Assembly: GCA_042568205.1 (NCBI GenBank) | Contig: JBHPJE010000011.1 | Coordinates: 1 to 32,619, forward strand | Direction: 5' to 3' | Length of the DNA stretch: 32,619 nucleotides | Origin: JAUVDZ01 sp042568205 | Lineage (GTDB): Bacteria; Patescibacteriota; Gracilibacteria; UBA1369; PNNO01 | In this document: positions 6,107 to 15,170 of the stretch, piece by piece | Numbering within the stretch: position 1 is the first letter of the stretch | Layout: each line of letters begins with the position of its first letter | Made by a program: the position numbers and the translations under genes | The notes under the pieces: model-generated | What the model was told of the DNA's origin: nothing | What the model saw: the letters and a program-made list of their open reading frames with translations, nothing else | Databases searched by the model: none

Positions 6107-7804
6107 TTAGCTCGAGTGTTCGGGATGGTCTGGGACATCTAATCCTTCAACTTGTTTTTGAGTTTCTTCTCTTGTTGATTCTGCTCTTTCAGATTCAATT
6201 AATTCAATTTGCTCATTAATTTCATCTTCAGCAACTACTTGAAGCATGTGATGCAAGTATCTAACTATTTTATACATATCCAATAAACCTTTTGGACTAA
6301 TGGTGGCAGGAACGAATTGTTCATCTGCTTTTCGTTTCTTTTCACGTGCATCTTGAATAGTTTGTTCAATAAGCTCTTGTACTCTTGGCAAGTGTTCGTT
6401 TGGAAGATCTGCATTGTTTGTAAATTCTCCTTCAATATTTTCAGGAGCCAATCCCTGGAAATGGATTTTTCTGCCATGTTTATTAAATCCTCTTACGCTA
6501 GTATTTACATCTCCAAATCTATTTATATTAACTTCAGTAATATAAATCATATCTCCTAATGTAATTCTTTGATTATTATTTACTTCATTTTGCCATTGAA
6601 TTTCAGTAGCAGCATCTTTTGCATGACTTACCATTCTTTCATTAACAGCAATCATTGAACTATTATCTCTCACTTCAATGTCTGCTTTTCTATATGTTTG
6701 ATCCAGTTTAGAAATTTGCAAAGTAAGCTCAAGTAAAAGTACTGTTAATTCTTTTGGATATTCTGTATTTTTACTTAAACATTCAAGAACCTCGCGTATT
6801 TTCTTTAAAGAAAACATTTCAGCATGTAAATTATCAATCGAATCTGGATGAATTGTTGGTAAGCTCTCAGGAGTGTCAGGATCGAGTACTAAATTTGCTA
6901 CAGCTTTAAAAATTGGTGCAAACTTTTCTCTTATATCCGGATCTTTAAATAAATTAATTGCAATATATTCTTTTTGAGGAATCTTAGGGGGATTTTCTTT
7001 AGGTGTATCCTGAGCTCGAAATCTGTCGATTAATTGTCGCACATTTTTTTTATATCGAAAACCTTTTTCAATAATTCGCTCTATTAATTCAGGATTCGCA
7101 ACTAAAATCATTAATTCCTCAATCCAAACTCTAGGCAAAGCATTCCAATGCGATTTTTTTACAAACTTTTTTGCAGCTTCCTGTGGAGGTTGCGATATAA
7201 AGAAATCAGCATCGAAATATTGAAACATAGCTAAATCTATACATTGACGCACCTGATTATATTTTTCCTTTCCGATTAATCCAATTAAATCACGACCAAT
7301 TCTAAAACAGCTTACCAATACCACATTTCTAGTTTGGTCATCTTCTATCTTATGCTTATGCCGAGTCAATTCAGTAGTTATTCCAAGCGCATCAGTGATT
7401 GTTGTAAATTCCTGAACATAGGGTCCAATAATTGGATGATTTGGATCCATGACATCTTCAAGTTTTCCTCTATTGTCCGATGTAACATGCTGGCTAGGAT
7501 CTCTTTGTCCTTGAATATTTGGATCTGGTTTTCTTGCTTCAGCATAGGTTTTCCAAGAAATATTTAATCTTAAAAATCGTGCAATATTGTCTTCGAGTGC
7601 GGTAAAAAGACGAGGATTTATAGGAAGCCCGTTTTCATCTAACTTAGTAGTATCTCCTTCGCAAATATCAAGAGATCTTATTTGGACTTCTTGCAGAGCT
7701 GTGTTTTCAGCATCTTCAGCAGATATAGATTTGAAGTATGTAACTAAGGCATCAAAATGCAAAAGTCGTTCTTGTGGAGAAGTCTCTGGTTTATCTAGTG
7801 GCAT
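6107..7804 (-). CDS. Large cytoplasmic protein of unknown function
   Basis: A 565-residue protein read from the ATG at 7804. A longer frame to 7876 would begin inside a terminator hairpin, so I reject it. The protein has no signal peptide or membrane segment. It is mostly helical and acidic, with a region of mixed strands near the C-terminus (GDMIYITEVNINRFGDVNTS, then RGFNKHGRKIHFQG) and a final charged helix of E/Q/R residues. No catalytic motif or known family is evident. A TATAAA box at 7829-7834 on the minus strand would give a leader of about 18 nt, as for other genes here. It stands alone between two terminators, so it is probably monocistronic. Confidence 0.7.
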   Translation of the reverse strand: MPLDKPETSPQERLLHFDALVTYFKSISAEDAENTALQEVQIRSLDICEGDTTKLDENGLPINPRLFTALEDNIARFLRLNISWKTYAEARKPDPNIQGQRDPSQHVTSDNRGKLEDVMDPNHPIIGPYVQEFTTITDALGITTELTRHKHKIEDDQTRNVVLVSCFRIGRDLIGLIGKEKYNQVRQCIDLAMFQYFDADFFISQPPQEAAKKFVKKSHWNALPRVWIEELMILVANPELIERIIEKGFRYKKNVRQLIDRFRAQDTPKENPPKIPQKEYIAINLFKDPDIREKFAPIFKAVANLVLDPDTPESLPTIHPDSIDNLHAEMFSLKKIREVLECLSKNTEYPKELTVLLLELTLQISKLDQTYRKADIEVRDNSSMIAVNERMVSHAKDAATEIQWQNEVNNNQRITLGDMIYITEVNINRFGDVNTSVRGFNKHGRKIHFQGLAPENIEGEFTNNADLPNEHLPRVQELIEQTIQDAREKKRKADEQFVPATISPKGLLDMYKIVRYLHHMLQVVAEDEINEQIELIESERAESTREETQKQVEGLDVPDHPEHSS

Positions 7805-7828
7805 AAATTGATTGTTAAACTTAGGTGA

Positions 7829-7834
7829 TTTATA
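7829..7834 (-). promoter_or_regulatory. Possible -10 box of the 565-residue protein gene
   Basis: TATAAA on the minus strand, 24 bases before the ATG at 7804, the same distance as in the first gene of the window. No convincing -35 box was found at 17 bases, so this is tentative. Confidence 0.35.
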
Positions 7835-7858
7835 AGGGAAATTAAATTTTAATATTAC

Positions 7859-7893
7859 AAAAAAGACGAGAGCCAACTGACTCCCGCCCTTTT
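7859..7893 (-). terminator. Terminator after the secreted repeat-protein gene (possibly bidirectional)
   Basis: On the minus strand GGGAGTC (7885-7879) pairs with GGCTCTC (7874-7868), including two G-U pairs, around a 4-nt loop. A run of six T follows at 7864-7859. On the plus strand the same hairpin is followed by CCCTTTT, so it may work in both directions. Confidence 0.65.
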
Positions 7894-7921
7894 ATGTCCC
7901 CAAAATCGTATTTATCTATTT

Positions 7922-8500
7922 CTAGCGAATCCCTTTTTGTCCTTGTCCTTTTGGTCCAGGCATTCCTAGCTCTTCTTGAATTTCTTTTGCTGTTTCGAAA
8001 TCTTTGTTTTCGATTGCATTGTGGAATTCAACAAGTTGTCCGAAGTTGTCAGTGTTGATGTGTTCAAGCATTTTGTCAGGAGCAACTGCTGCGAAAGCTT
8101 CATAGTCTCCGCTTGCGATTGCATTACGCACATCTTCATTCATCCCCCGGCGTTGCATGTTCCCTTTCATTTTGCCTTTCATATTTTTGAATTGACCTTT
8201 TTTCATGTCTTTTAAGCCTAATTCGTCAGCGATTTCTGCTGCAGCTTCAAGGTGTTGGTGCATTTCTTGAAATCTACCAAAGTTATCAGCTGTAATTTTT
8301 TCGAGCATTTGCTCTGGTGCAACTTCTGCGAAAGCATTGTAGTCACCACTTGCGATTGCAGCTTTTACTTCTTCTCTGTTTTGCTGCATTGGTTTGTCTG
8401 CGGGCATTTCTCCTTCATCAGCTGAAGCTATAACACTTAAACTAGTGAACGCGATTACCGCGGCAAGACTTGCTGTTAGGAACCATTGTGAGTTTTTCAT
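7922..8500 (-). CDS. Secreted protein with two ~40-residue repeats
   Basis: A 192-residue exported protein. The signal peptide runs to about residue 27 (VIASA before DEGEM). Two repeats follow at about 42-81 and 122-161, each with the pattern AIASGDYxAFAxVAP, xxMLExI, DNFGxxxExH; they are joined by a very basic Met/Lys-rich linker (KGQFKNMKGKMKGNMQRRGM) and followed by a Gly/Gln/Lys tail. The repeats look like small helical bundles. Their function is unknown, and small secreted proteins of this sort are frequent in CPR genomes. It is followed by a terminator, so it is probably a single-gene unit. Confidence 0.75.
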   Translation of the reverse strand: MKNSQWFLTASLAAVIAFTSLSVIASADEGEMPADKPMQQNREEVKAAIASGDYNAFAEVAPEQMLEKITADNFGRFQEMHQHLEAAAEIADELGLKDMKKGQFKNMKGKMKGNMQRRGMNEDVRNAIASGDYEAFAAVAPDKMLEHINTDNFGQLVEFHNAIENKDFETAKEIQEELGMPGPKGQGQKGIR

Positions 8501-8587
8501 TTTTGAAAATGTTAAGAATAATATTTTAAGTAGCCGGCTTACATTAATTACTACAATGTGGGGGTGAAATTTCTTTCAAAAAAAGTT

Positions 8588-8620
8588 CTTTACTCGGTAA
8601 AGGGTGCTTACCCGGTAAAC
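8588..8620 (+). repeat. REP-like hairpin pair upstream of transposase 1
   Basis: Two hairpin units, CTTTACTCGGTAAAG (8588-8602) and GCTTACCCGGTAAAC (8606-8620), spaced with an 18-bp period. Each folds as TTAC-loop-GTAA. Their orientation is opposite to the pair after the gene. Confidence 0.75.
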
Positions 8621-8631
8621 AATTTTAAAAT

Positions 8632-8647
8632 TTTTTTAGAAAAATTT
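8632..8647 (+). repeat. 16-bp element shared by both transposase genes
   Basis: TTTTTTAGAAAAATTT, a partly palindromic block whose last base lies 26 bases before the ATG. The identical 16 bases occur at 25138-25153 at the same distance from the start of transposase 2. It is probably a conserved end element or the leader hairpin of the transposase gene. Confidence 0.65.
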
Positions 8648-8672
8648 TATTTATGAAATGTATATTTAGCAC

Positions 8673-9095
8673 ATGCGTTATCCTTCAATTATTAAAAATT
8701 TGGCTTACCATATATATAATCGAGCAATTGTGGATCGAATTATTTTTAAAGATAGCGCAGATTATAATTTTTTTATTTTACGGCTTCAGCAATATAAAAA
8801 GCGATTTAAACTTGAGCTGATCTCGTTTTGTATAATGCCAAATCATTTCCACATCATAGTGCGAAGCGATCATTCTGCAGATAGGATAGCTAAATTTATG
8901 AAAAGTTGGCAACAGTCATATGCTCGTCGGTTTAATAAAAAATATGATAAATATGGGCACGTATTTCAAGGAAAATATCAACATAAACCAATAAAATCAA
9001 ATTTGGACTTAGCTCGAGTAATAAAGTATATCGCTCAGAATCCAGTTAAGAAAGGATTAGCCAGACGTGCTGAGGAATGGCCTTATTCGGGTTAA
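8673..9095 (+). CDS. REP-associated Y1 (HUH) transposase, copy 1
   Basis: A 140-residue single-domain transposase of the Y1/IS200 superfamily, REP-associated type (PF01797). The HUH motif is in MPNHFHIIVR (His58 and His60), and the catalytic tyrosine is probably Tyr83 in QQSYARRFNKKY. The usual GHVFQGKYQHKPI and YIAQNPVKKGL blocks follow. Family members cut and join single-stranded DNA at REP hairpins. The gene is intact and of normal size. Pairs of TTAC-GTAA hairpins with an 18-bp period flank it in opposite orientation, as expected for cognate repeats. The last bases of the gene (TTATTCGGGTTAA) resemble a further degenerate unit. Residue identity with copy 2 is clear, starting with MRYPxxIKN. 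Confidence 0.88.
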   Translation: MRYPSIIKNLAYHIYNRAIVDRIIFKDSADYNFFILRLQQYKKRFKLELISFCIMPNHFHIIVRSDHSADRIAKFMKSWQQSYARRFNKKYDKYGHVFQGKYQHKPIKSNLDLARVIKYIAQNPVKKGLARRAEEWPYSG

Positions 9096-9102
9096 AAGTG
9101 TG

Positions 9103-9134
9103 TTTGCCGAGTAAAGGCCTCTTACCGAGTAAAC
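9103..9134 (-). repeat. REP-like hairpin pair downstream of transposase 1
   Basis: Plus-strand units TTTGCCGAGTAAAG (9103-9116) and CTTACCGAGTAAAC (9121-9134) again have an 18-bp period. Their central CGA reads as TCG on the minus strand, so they are inverted relative to the upstream pair. They lie just before the promoter of the vWA gene. Confidence 0.75.
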
Positions 9135-9145
9135 AAGCTTAAACA

Positions 9146-9174
9146 TAGACAAAAAAGTACAAATATGCTATAAT
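9146..9174 (+). promoter_or_regulatory. Promoter of the vWA/MoxR operon
   Basis: TAGACA (9146-9151), a 17-base spacer and TATAAT (9169-9174), with an extended -10 TG at 9166-9167. The start point would be near 9181, giving a leader of about 17 nt without an SD. Confidence 0.75.
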
Positions 9175-9197
9175 TTAGTAGAAATTAAGCATAAAAT

Positions 9198-11615
9198 ATG
9201 GCTCAGCCAAGCGAAGGTCCGCAAAAACCAGAGCGAACGCCACAAGAAATTCGTAAAATGAAGCTGCGAATGGCTAAAATTGCGCGTATGTTTTCGGGTA
9301 CGCATAGGTTAAATGTGGTTCCTGGGGAAGGTTGGGCAATGGGATTTCAAAATCATGATGAGTTTTCGAAAAAGATGAAAGCGTATTTGAAGGGCGAGAT
9401 TACTGAAGAGGAATTTGATGCTTTGGATCCGAGTCTTTTTAAGCCGACGAGTTTAACATATGATCAATCCTGGTTTGAAGAAAAAACTGAGGGTGAGATT
9501 GATGGAGTGACGCGTCATGAGGTTGGGCATGCGAATAATTCAGATTATAGGCTGTTGGCTAAGGGTCAGCGGTTAGCTTTAGATGATGGATATCTTCCGT
9601 CGAGTTTTGCGAGTGCGTGGAATGCTCGGGAGGATCCGTGGGTTAATAATTGTGAGATGTATCCATCGGATACAGTTCGAGATCAGATGCGAGCTCTTTA
9701 TGAAAAAGCGACTCCAATGGTTTTGGATGAGATGCGATCTGGGAAGTCATCTTTGAATCGTCAGTTGGGGATTCGTGAGATGCTTGAATGGATGAAAGAT
9801 GAATTTGGGTGTGTAGATCAGGCGACTTTAGATGATCTGGATAAAAATTATTTGGATCCGCGAGTTGTTGAAACTTTGCAGGAAACTATGCCGATTTCTA
9901 AGCGGTTTTTTAATCCAAATAATACAGCTTTAGAGAATTATTTAATTATGCGTGATGAGCTTTGGCCTCATATTAAGAAGTTAGAAGTGCAGAATTTTAA
10001 AGATAAGATTATTGATGAACTTACAAAGCCTAAGCCAAAAGGTGGTCAGCCAGGTAGCGAAGGCGGTCAGCCAGGCGGCGAAGGCGGTCAGCCAGGCGGT
10101 GGCGGTGGAGGTGAAGCTCAACCAACATTAGGCGGACAAGGTGGCGGAGGTCAGATGAATCCAATGATTGACAAACTTCCACCAGATTTGAAAAAAAGAC
10201 TAATGAAAGAATTAGAAAAACAAGCGAGCCAATCTCCAGAAGGGATCCAAGGGCAAACACAAGGAAAAGCAGGAGAAGCAGGCACACCCGAAGGTCAAGA
10301 ACCGCAACAAGGACAAGGTCAGCCAGGCCAAGGTGAATTCGATCCATCTCAAATACCTGAAGACTTAAAGAAGGATATTATTGATGCAGTTGAAGGTTTG
10401 TCGCCAGAAGATAAAGAAGCATTAAAGGAAGCTGCAAAAGCCGAACTAGATAAGCAGCAGGCTGAAGAAAATGACAAGAATCCTCCAAAATCAATGGAAA
10501 CAGTTAAGGATGAGGACACAGGAACATATATGCAAGTACCGAAGGCTGATGATGCAGATGATGCAAAAGATAAAAAACGAGAACTAGAAAAATTTGAGTT
10601 TGAAGATCGGAAGGAGCAGGAAGCAAAGAAAGATGCAATTAAAGAACAATTAAAAGAAGCAAAAACTCAGGAAGAAGTTGATCAAATAATGGAGAATGCT
10701 GATATACCTGAAGAGCACAGAGAAGAATTAGAACAACAGGCAGAAACGCAAAAACAATCGATTGAAACAAAGGCGCAACAAAAGAAAGTTGCTATGCAAA
10801 AAGAGGGATTTGAAGAACGCGAAGAATCTCTTTATGATGAATTGAAAATGCTAGAAACTGCAGCTAAAACTGGTTTGCAGTCATTTGTTAAATTTGTAGC
10901 AAGATTTTTGCCGAAAAAAACAGATTTAGAATGGGCAGGTCCACATAAAACAGGGAAGAGAATTATGAAAAAGGAACTTCCAAAGAAGATTCCTACAAAA
11001 AGATACGATGTTTATTCAAAACGGCATGAAAAATTAAGTGAAGATCCGAAGATGTTTGTTAAGTTGATTATTGATAGAAGTGGAAGTATGAAAGGGAAAC
11101 CAATGGAGGAAAGTATGAAAACAGCAATGTTCTTTGCGAATGTTTTAACAGAATTTGGGATTCCGTTTTCTATAACGTTTTTTGATAGTGGAACTGAGCG
11201 GGTAATGAAATTTGGTCAGGAATTGAATGAAAAAGGAAGTAGAGTGAAAGTTGAAATGATGAGAGCTTCGAAAAAATCGGGGGGAACTAATATTGAAAAA
11301 GTGCTTAAAGAAGCAGATGAAGAGTTGAAAGCTGGGAAGAAGAGATATCCTGAGTGTCTGAGTTCAATATTTTTTATTGGAGATGGGGGAGCGAACGAGG
11401 GCATGACTGGTCAGGCTTTGACTGATTATATTGATGCCTTAAAAAAGAAACACATTATTACTGCTTATGCATTGGGATCTGGAGGAAAAGCATTGATTAA
11501 TTTATTTGGTGAAGACAACACAGTTGAAGTTGATGAATTTGAAGATCTACATCCAGAGGCTAAATCAACATTAAAACAAGTGCTACGTCGAGTGGCAAAG
11601 CACTTTAAATTATAA
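9198..11615 (+). CDS. Fused HExxH metallopeptidase-like / von Willebrand A domain protein
   Basis: An 805-residue protein with no signal peptide, so probably cytoplasmic. The N-terminal domain (about 1-280) has a zinc-peptidase motif HEVGH (107-111), then NAREDPWVNN (142-151), matching the AxDxxxN-type third-ligand block of vWA-linked metallopeptidase domains (DUF2201-like). A Gly/Gln-rich linker with three 7-residue repeats and long charged helices (about 280-570) leads to a C-terminal vWA domain with a complete metal-ion-dependent adhesion site (MIDAS): DRSGS (626-630), Thr697 and Asp729. The next gene encodes a MoxR-type ATPase 17 nt downstream. MoxR-vWA pairs act as chaperone-like remodelling machines in characterised cases (CbbQ-CbbO, NorQ-NorD). 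Here the vWA protein may itself carry the protease activity. The target is unknown. Confidence 0.8.
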   Translation: MAQPSEGPQKPERTPQEIRKMKLRMAKIARMFSGTHRLNVVPGEGWAMGFQNHDEFSKKMKAYLKGEITEEEFDALDPSLFKPTSLTYDQSWFEEKTEGEIDGVTRHEVGHANNSDYRLLAKGQRLALDDGYLPSSFASAWNAREDPWVNNCEMYPSDTVRDQMRALYEKATPMVLDEMRSGKSSLNRQLGIREMLEWMKDEFGCVDQATLDDLDKNYLDPRVVETLQETMPISKRFFNPNNTALENYLIMRDELWPHIKKLEVQNFKDKIIDELTKPKPKGGQPGSEGGQPGGEGGQPGGGGGGEAQPTLGGQGGGGQMNPMIDKLPPDLKKRLMKELEKQASQSPEGIQGQTQGKAGEAGTPEGQEPQQGQGQPGQGEFDPSQIPEDLKKDIIDAVEGLSPEDKEALKEAAKAELDKQQAEENDKNPPKSMETVKDEDTGTYMQVPKADDADDAKDKKRELEKFEFEDRKEQEAKKDAIKEQLKEAKTQEEVDQIMENADIPEEHREELEQQAETQKQSIETKAQQKKVAMQKEGFEEREESLYDELKMLETAAKTGLQSFVKFVARFLPKKTDLEWAGPHKTGKRIMKKELPKKIPTKRYDVYSKRHEKLSEDPKMFVKLIIDRSGSMKGKPMEESMKTAMFFANVLTEFGIPFSITFFDSGTERVMKFGQELNEKGSRVKVEMMRASKKSGGTNIEKVLKEADEELKAGKKRYPECLSSIFFIGDGGANEGMTGQALTDYIDALKKKHIITAYALGSGGKALINLFGEDNTVEVDEFEDLHPEAKSTLKQVLRRVAKHFKL
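10044..10106 (+). repeat. Three 21-bp tandem repeats coding a Gly-Gln-Pro linker
   Basis: Units begin GGTCAGCCAGG at 10044, 10065 and 10086. They encode GQPGxxG repeats in the flexible linker of the vWA protein. Such tracts vary in copy number by slippage. Confidence 0.75.
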
Positions 11616-11632
11616 ATTTTAAAAAAATAAAA

Positions 11633-14600
11633 ATGAATACACAACAACAAGGTCCATCACATGAGCCGCAAGGTGATCCGATTGAAAAGCTAAAATCTGA
11701 GATTAAAGTTGCTGAGGTTGATCCTGATTTGATTAATCTTGGCAAAGGAAATCATAATTTAACAAGATATGGAGATAGTTGTTTGATGCTACCAGTAAAT
11801 GGGACTGATGATGCATCTGTTTTTGTAATTACAGCTGTCACAGATGTATGTGAAGAGGGGAATACAATTAATTTACCTTTTGGTTATATGGTGTCAGAAT
11901 ATCTCGAATATTGTGAAAGGAATGCAAAACGCACTGATCTTGGTAGTTGGATTGCAAAGCTTTCGGCATCATCTACTAGGTATGGTCAATATGCTGAATT
12001 GCCAGAAGAATTTAAAAGAAAATTTGATACGACAAGAATTGAACCAATAATAGATAAATTAGTAGATGCTGGGATTGAGGGAGTGCCAGATGATGTTTCT
12101 TATAAACAAGACTTGGAGAGAGCCCATGAAAATTGCACTGTTCAATATATTCAAGACGCTATATCGAAGAATCCGATACTAAATGTTTCAATGATTCCTG
12201 TTGCAATTAAGTTAACATTACTATCTCCAGATAAGCAATTTTTATTTTTTGAAAGTGTTGAAGGTGACGTTGGAGTTTATAAAATTGTTGATGAGACTGG
12301 GAACTTACTTCCTGTTAATAAATGGGAATTTCAACAGTTTTCAGATTTGTCTGAATTTAAAAAAGATATTAAAAAATTTCCATCTATTAAACCGCACACT
12401 TTAGATTCTAAAAAATCTGCTCAGATTCCAGAATTAGAATATCAAGTTGAATTAAAAGCAAGTATAGATACAGTTGAAATTTATGATAAGGATGATTCCC
12501 CAGTAGAAATGATTCATCATGTTATGGATTTTGCACAGGATCCACAAAACCCTGAAATCTTTTATTTTGCAAAACATGAAACTGAGGTTATTGAAGTTTG
12601 GGATTTTAAACAAGGAAAGATGATTGCAGAGCTTCATGCTCCTTCCGAAGTTCGATCAATCTCCATTGATAATCAAAACAATGTACTTATTTGTTCTGTT
12701 CATAGTAATGAAGGGCAAAAAGCAATGATTCTATCTAAAACAACAGGTGAAGCTTTATATGATTTTGAAGTTGAATCAAGGAGACCACCTGTGATTGCAA
12801 AAGATGGGACTATAATAATTCCTCAGAAAGATGGAAAACCTCGTGCATTTAGAACAAATTTAAATAAATTTGAAGAAGGAATAGTTGAAATAGTTGATCA
12901 GGCTCAGAAACAAGAAGAGTTGCTTAGCGAGTTAGAAGGTCAGGGTAAAAGTCCTGAAGAAATTCAAATTGTTCTTGAGAAACTTAGAGCAGAACGAGCT
13001 GCAACTCAAGCAGAAACAGAAGAAGTTGTTGCTGAGGAAAAAGGTGAAGATCCTCGAATAAAAAAATTCAAAAAACAAATAAAAGGGATGTATAAAGATC
13101 GTATTAATGTTGCCTCTGGTGATATGGCTGAACTTAAAATGATTGAACAGGAATTGGCTGATCTTAAATCTGGTCAGGTCATGCCTGTTTTAAGAGAATT
13201 CCCTCAAATTTTGACTCCGATGGAAGATCTTTTAGAGAAAAAACTTGGGATGGCAAGATTAGCTGAGATCCAAAAACAGTTTATTGAAACTGCCAAACGT
13301 GCTGAAGAAGCTGAGGATTTTGATGAGATGAAAGCTATGGAAGAAGAGCTTTCAGGTTTGATGAAAAAGCGTCGAAGATTTAAAGAAGATTTTAATGGTG
13401 AAGAGCTAGATGCAAAAAAAGTCCTTGATGAATTGCGTGCGAAATTACGAAATAAAGAAAAAGAAATTAAGGCAAATATCCTTGAAAGGCTTGAAAAACA
13501 ATATGTTGCTGTTGAAACTGCATTTGAAGAAATCGATACAATTGCAAAACTTGAAGAATCTCATGGTCTTCGCGAACTTGCGAAAATGGATGACCTTTTC
13601 AAATTAATTGATGATAAAGATATTTTAAGAGATTGGCATAAGCGATTACGTGATTTGCGAACTGCTACACGTGATCGAATTAAACAAAAAGTTTTGGCTG
13701 AAGAAGAACGTGAGAAAATGCGTGAACGTGCATTTATTGAAAGTATTAATCAGGATGTTGAGTTTGTTGATGATGAGCTTGATAGTCTTGAGTCTGAAGA
13801 TGAAATTGATAAGTATTTTAAGACTTCTCCGCTTGTTGCGAGAATCCGTGAAAGAATTAAAAAAGTTGATCCTGAAACAGGAAAAGGGATTTGGGGAAAG
13901 GTGAAGAAAAACTTAGCAGATCGAAAAAATGAATTGCAGGTAGAGTCTGAAATGATTAAAGAAGGTGGAGAGGAAACTAGCTTTGGATTCCCGGTTTTTG
14001 TACCTGAAGAACCTAAGATTGAAGTTGTTATTGAGCCATTAAGAAGAAATTCAAAAATGGGGAAATTATTTTTTAGAAGTAATTTTGGTGGAGAATTTAT
14101 GCCGAATGTCGGTGCGATTCCAGTAGATAAAAATGATAAAGAAACTCGTGAAGTTATTGATCTTTATCGTGAAGATGCTAAATATGAATTATTTGGTGAA
14201 GAAGCTGAAAAGGTTAGATCTCTTGTACCTGAAATGAATAAGGAATGGAAAATTTCTCGTTCAGTTAATGGAAATCTTGAAAAAATGTCGAGTCTTTTAA
14301 AGAAGCAAATGCGAAGGCAAAATGGTATTTTACTATTAGTTGGAGAAGCTGGTGCAGGTAAAAATGTGCTTGGTGATATTTTCTGTAAATTTACTGATCG
14401 CGAATTATTTGAATTTTCTTGTAATAAACAAACAGAAAAAGAAGATGTTCAATTTAGTTTTGAGTTTGATATGGAAAAGGGAACTTTAAAGAATCCTTCT
14501 GCGATTATTAAAGCATTGCAAACTCCAGGTGCAGTTATTGCATTTGATGAAATCAATACACTTCCTCCTGGTGTGACAAAGATTTTGAATCCTTTATTTG

Positions 14601-15169
14601 ATCATCGTCGGAAACTGATTATGCCTGACGGGACTGTTATTAAAGCGCATCCGTCGGTTATAATTCTTGGATATATGAATCCGGGAAATTATATCGGAAC
14701 AAATCCACTTCCACAGGAAATTCGATCAAGAGCAAGAATGATGCATGTTGGATACCCTGAAGATGATATGGATGAAGCAGTAATGTACAGCCCGTTAGTT
14801 GATTCTTTAAAAGGGACAAGTTTAAAACAATTCGAAGCTTATTGGAAAAAAGTCTTTGACGGGGTGGCTAGTGATGAAGCTGATAAAGTTGAAAGCGCTG
14901 AAGCTGATAAAATGGTTAGAAACATGAAGGAAATGATTCGAATCGCAAATAAAATGCGTGTTCAGTATAAAGATACCCAAATGGGCACTGCTGATGCTGG
15001 TACAGAAATCAACTTTATATTTTCATTACGTGATGGTGGGCAGGTTATTGAAGAGCTTGAAGATTCGCCTAATCTCACTGTAAAAGAAGCAATGAAGAGG
15101 ATTATCATACCAAAAATTGATGATCCTGAAGAAGAGCAAATAATTGAGTTATTGATTGATAATGCTTAG
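11633..15169 (+). CDS. Large coiled-coil protein with C-terminal MoxR/CbbQ-type AAA+ ATPase
   Basis: An 1178-residue protein. The N-terminal part (about 1-270) is of unknown fold. Residues about 280-410 contain propeller-like strands (VIEVWDFKQGKMIAELHAPSE, VRSISIDNQNNVLICSVHS). Residues about 420-790 are long charged helices, likely coiled coil. The AAA+ domain occupies about 880-1178: Walker A GEAGAGKN (904-911), Walker B VIAFDEIN (968-975), sensor-type LGYMNPGNY and an arginine-finger region RSRARMM near 1030. The P-loop ends in Asn instead of Thr or Ser. The partner is the upstream vWA/peptidase gene, 17 nt away and in the same operon. By analogy to MoxR proteins it would form a ring that works on the vWA protein. 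The long N-terminal extension, absent from ordinary MoxR proteins, could recognise targets. A REP-like unit lies at its 3' end. Confidence 0.8.
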   Translation: MNTQQQGPSHEPQGDPIEKLKSEIKVAEVDPDLINLGKGNHNLTRYGDSCLMLPVNGTDDASVFVITAVTDVCEEGNTINLPFGYMVSEYLEYCERNAKRTDLGSWIAKLSASSTRYGQYAELPEEFKRKFDTTRIEPIIDKLVDAGIEGVPDDVSYKQDLERAHENCTVQYIQDAISKNPILNVSMIPVAIKLTLLSPDKQFLFFESVEGDVGVYKIVDETGNLLPVNKWEFQQFSDLSEFKKDIKKFPSIKPHTLDSKKSAQIPELEYQVELKASIDTVEIYDKDDSPVEMIHHVMDFAQDPQNPEIFYFAKHETEVIEVWDFKQGKMIAELHAPSEVRSISIDNQNNVLICSVHSNEGQKAMILSKTTGEALYDFEVESRRPPVIAKDGTIIIPQKDGKPRAFRTNLNKFEEGIVEIVDQAQKQEELLSELEGQGKSPEEIQIVLEKLRAERAATQAETEEVVAEEKGEDPRIKKFKKQIKGMYKDRINVASGDMAELKMIEQELADLKSGQVMPVLREFPQILTPMEDLLEKKLGMARLAEIQKQFIETAKRAEEAEDFDEMKAMEEELSGLMKKRRRFKEDFNGEELDAKKVLDELRAKLRNKEKEIKANILERLEKQYVAVETAFEEIDTIAKLEESHGLRELAKMDDLFKLIDDKDILRDWHKRLRDLRTATRDRIKQKVLAEEEREKMRERAFIESINQDVEFVDDELDSLESEDEIDKYFKTSPLVARIRERIKKVDPETGKGIWGKVKKNLADRKNELQVESEMIKEGGEETSFGFPVFVPEEPKIEVVIEPLRRNSKMGKLFFRSNFGGEFMPNVGAIPVDKNDKETREVIDLYREDAKYELFGEEAEKVRSLVPEMNKEWKISRSVNGNLEKMSSLLKKQMRRQNGILLLVGEAGAGKNVLGDIFCKFTDRELFEFSCNKQTEKEDVQFSFEFDMEKGTLKNPSAIIKALQTPGAVIAFDEINTLPPGVTKILNPLFDHRRKLIMPDGTVIKAHPSVIILGYMNPGNYIGTNPLPQEIRSRARMMHVGYPEDDMDEAVMYSPLVDSLKGTSLKQFEAYWKKVFDGVASDEADKVESAEADKMVRNMKEMIRIANKMRVQYKDTQMGTADAGTEINFIFSLRDGGQVIEELEDSPNLTVKEAMKRIIIPKIDDPEEEQIIELLIDNA

Positions 15170-15170
15170 T

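Noticed and set aside
7805..7876. Extended N-terminus of the 565-residue protein from 7876
   Set aside because: The start would lie inside the terminator hairpin of the upstream gene.
8588..9134. The hairpin repeats as a CRISPR array
   Set aside because: There are only two units on each side, the spacers are a few bases long, and no cas gene is present. They fit REP elements of the adjacent transposase.
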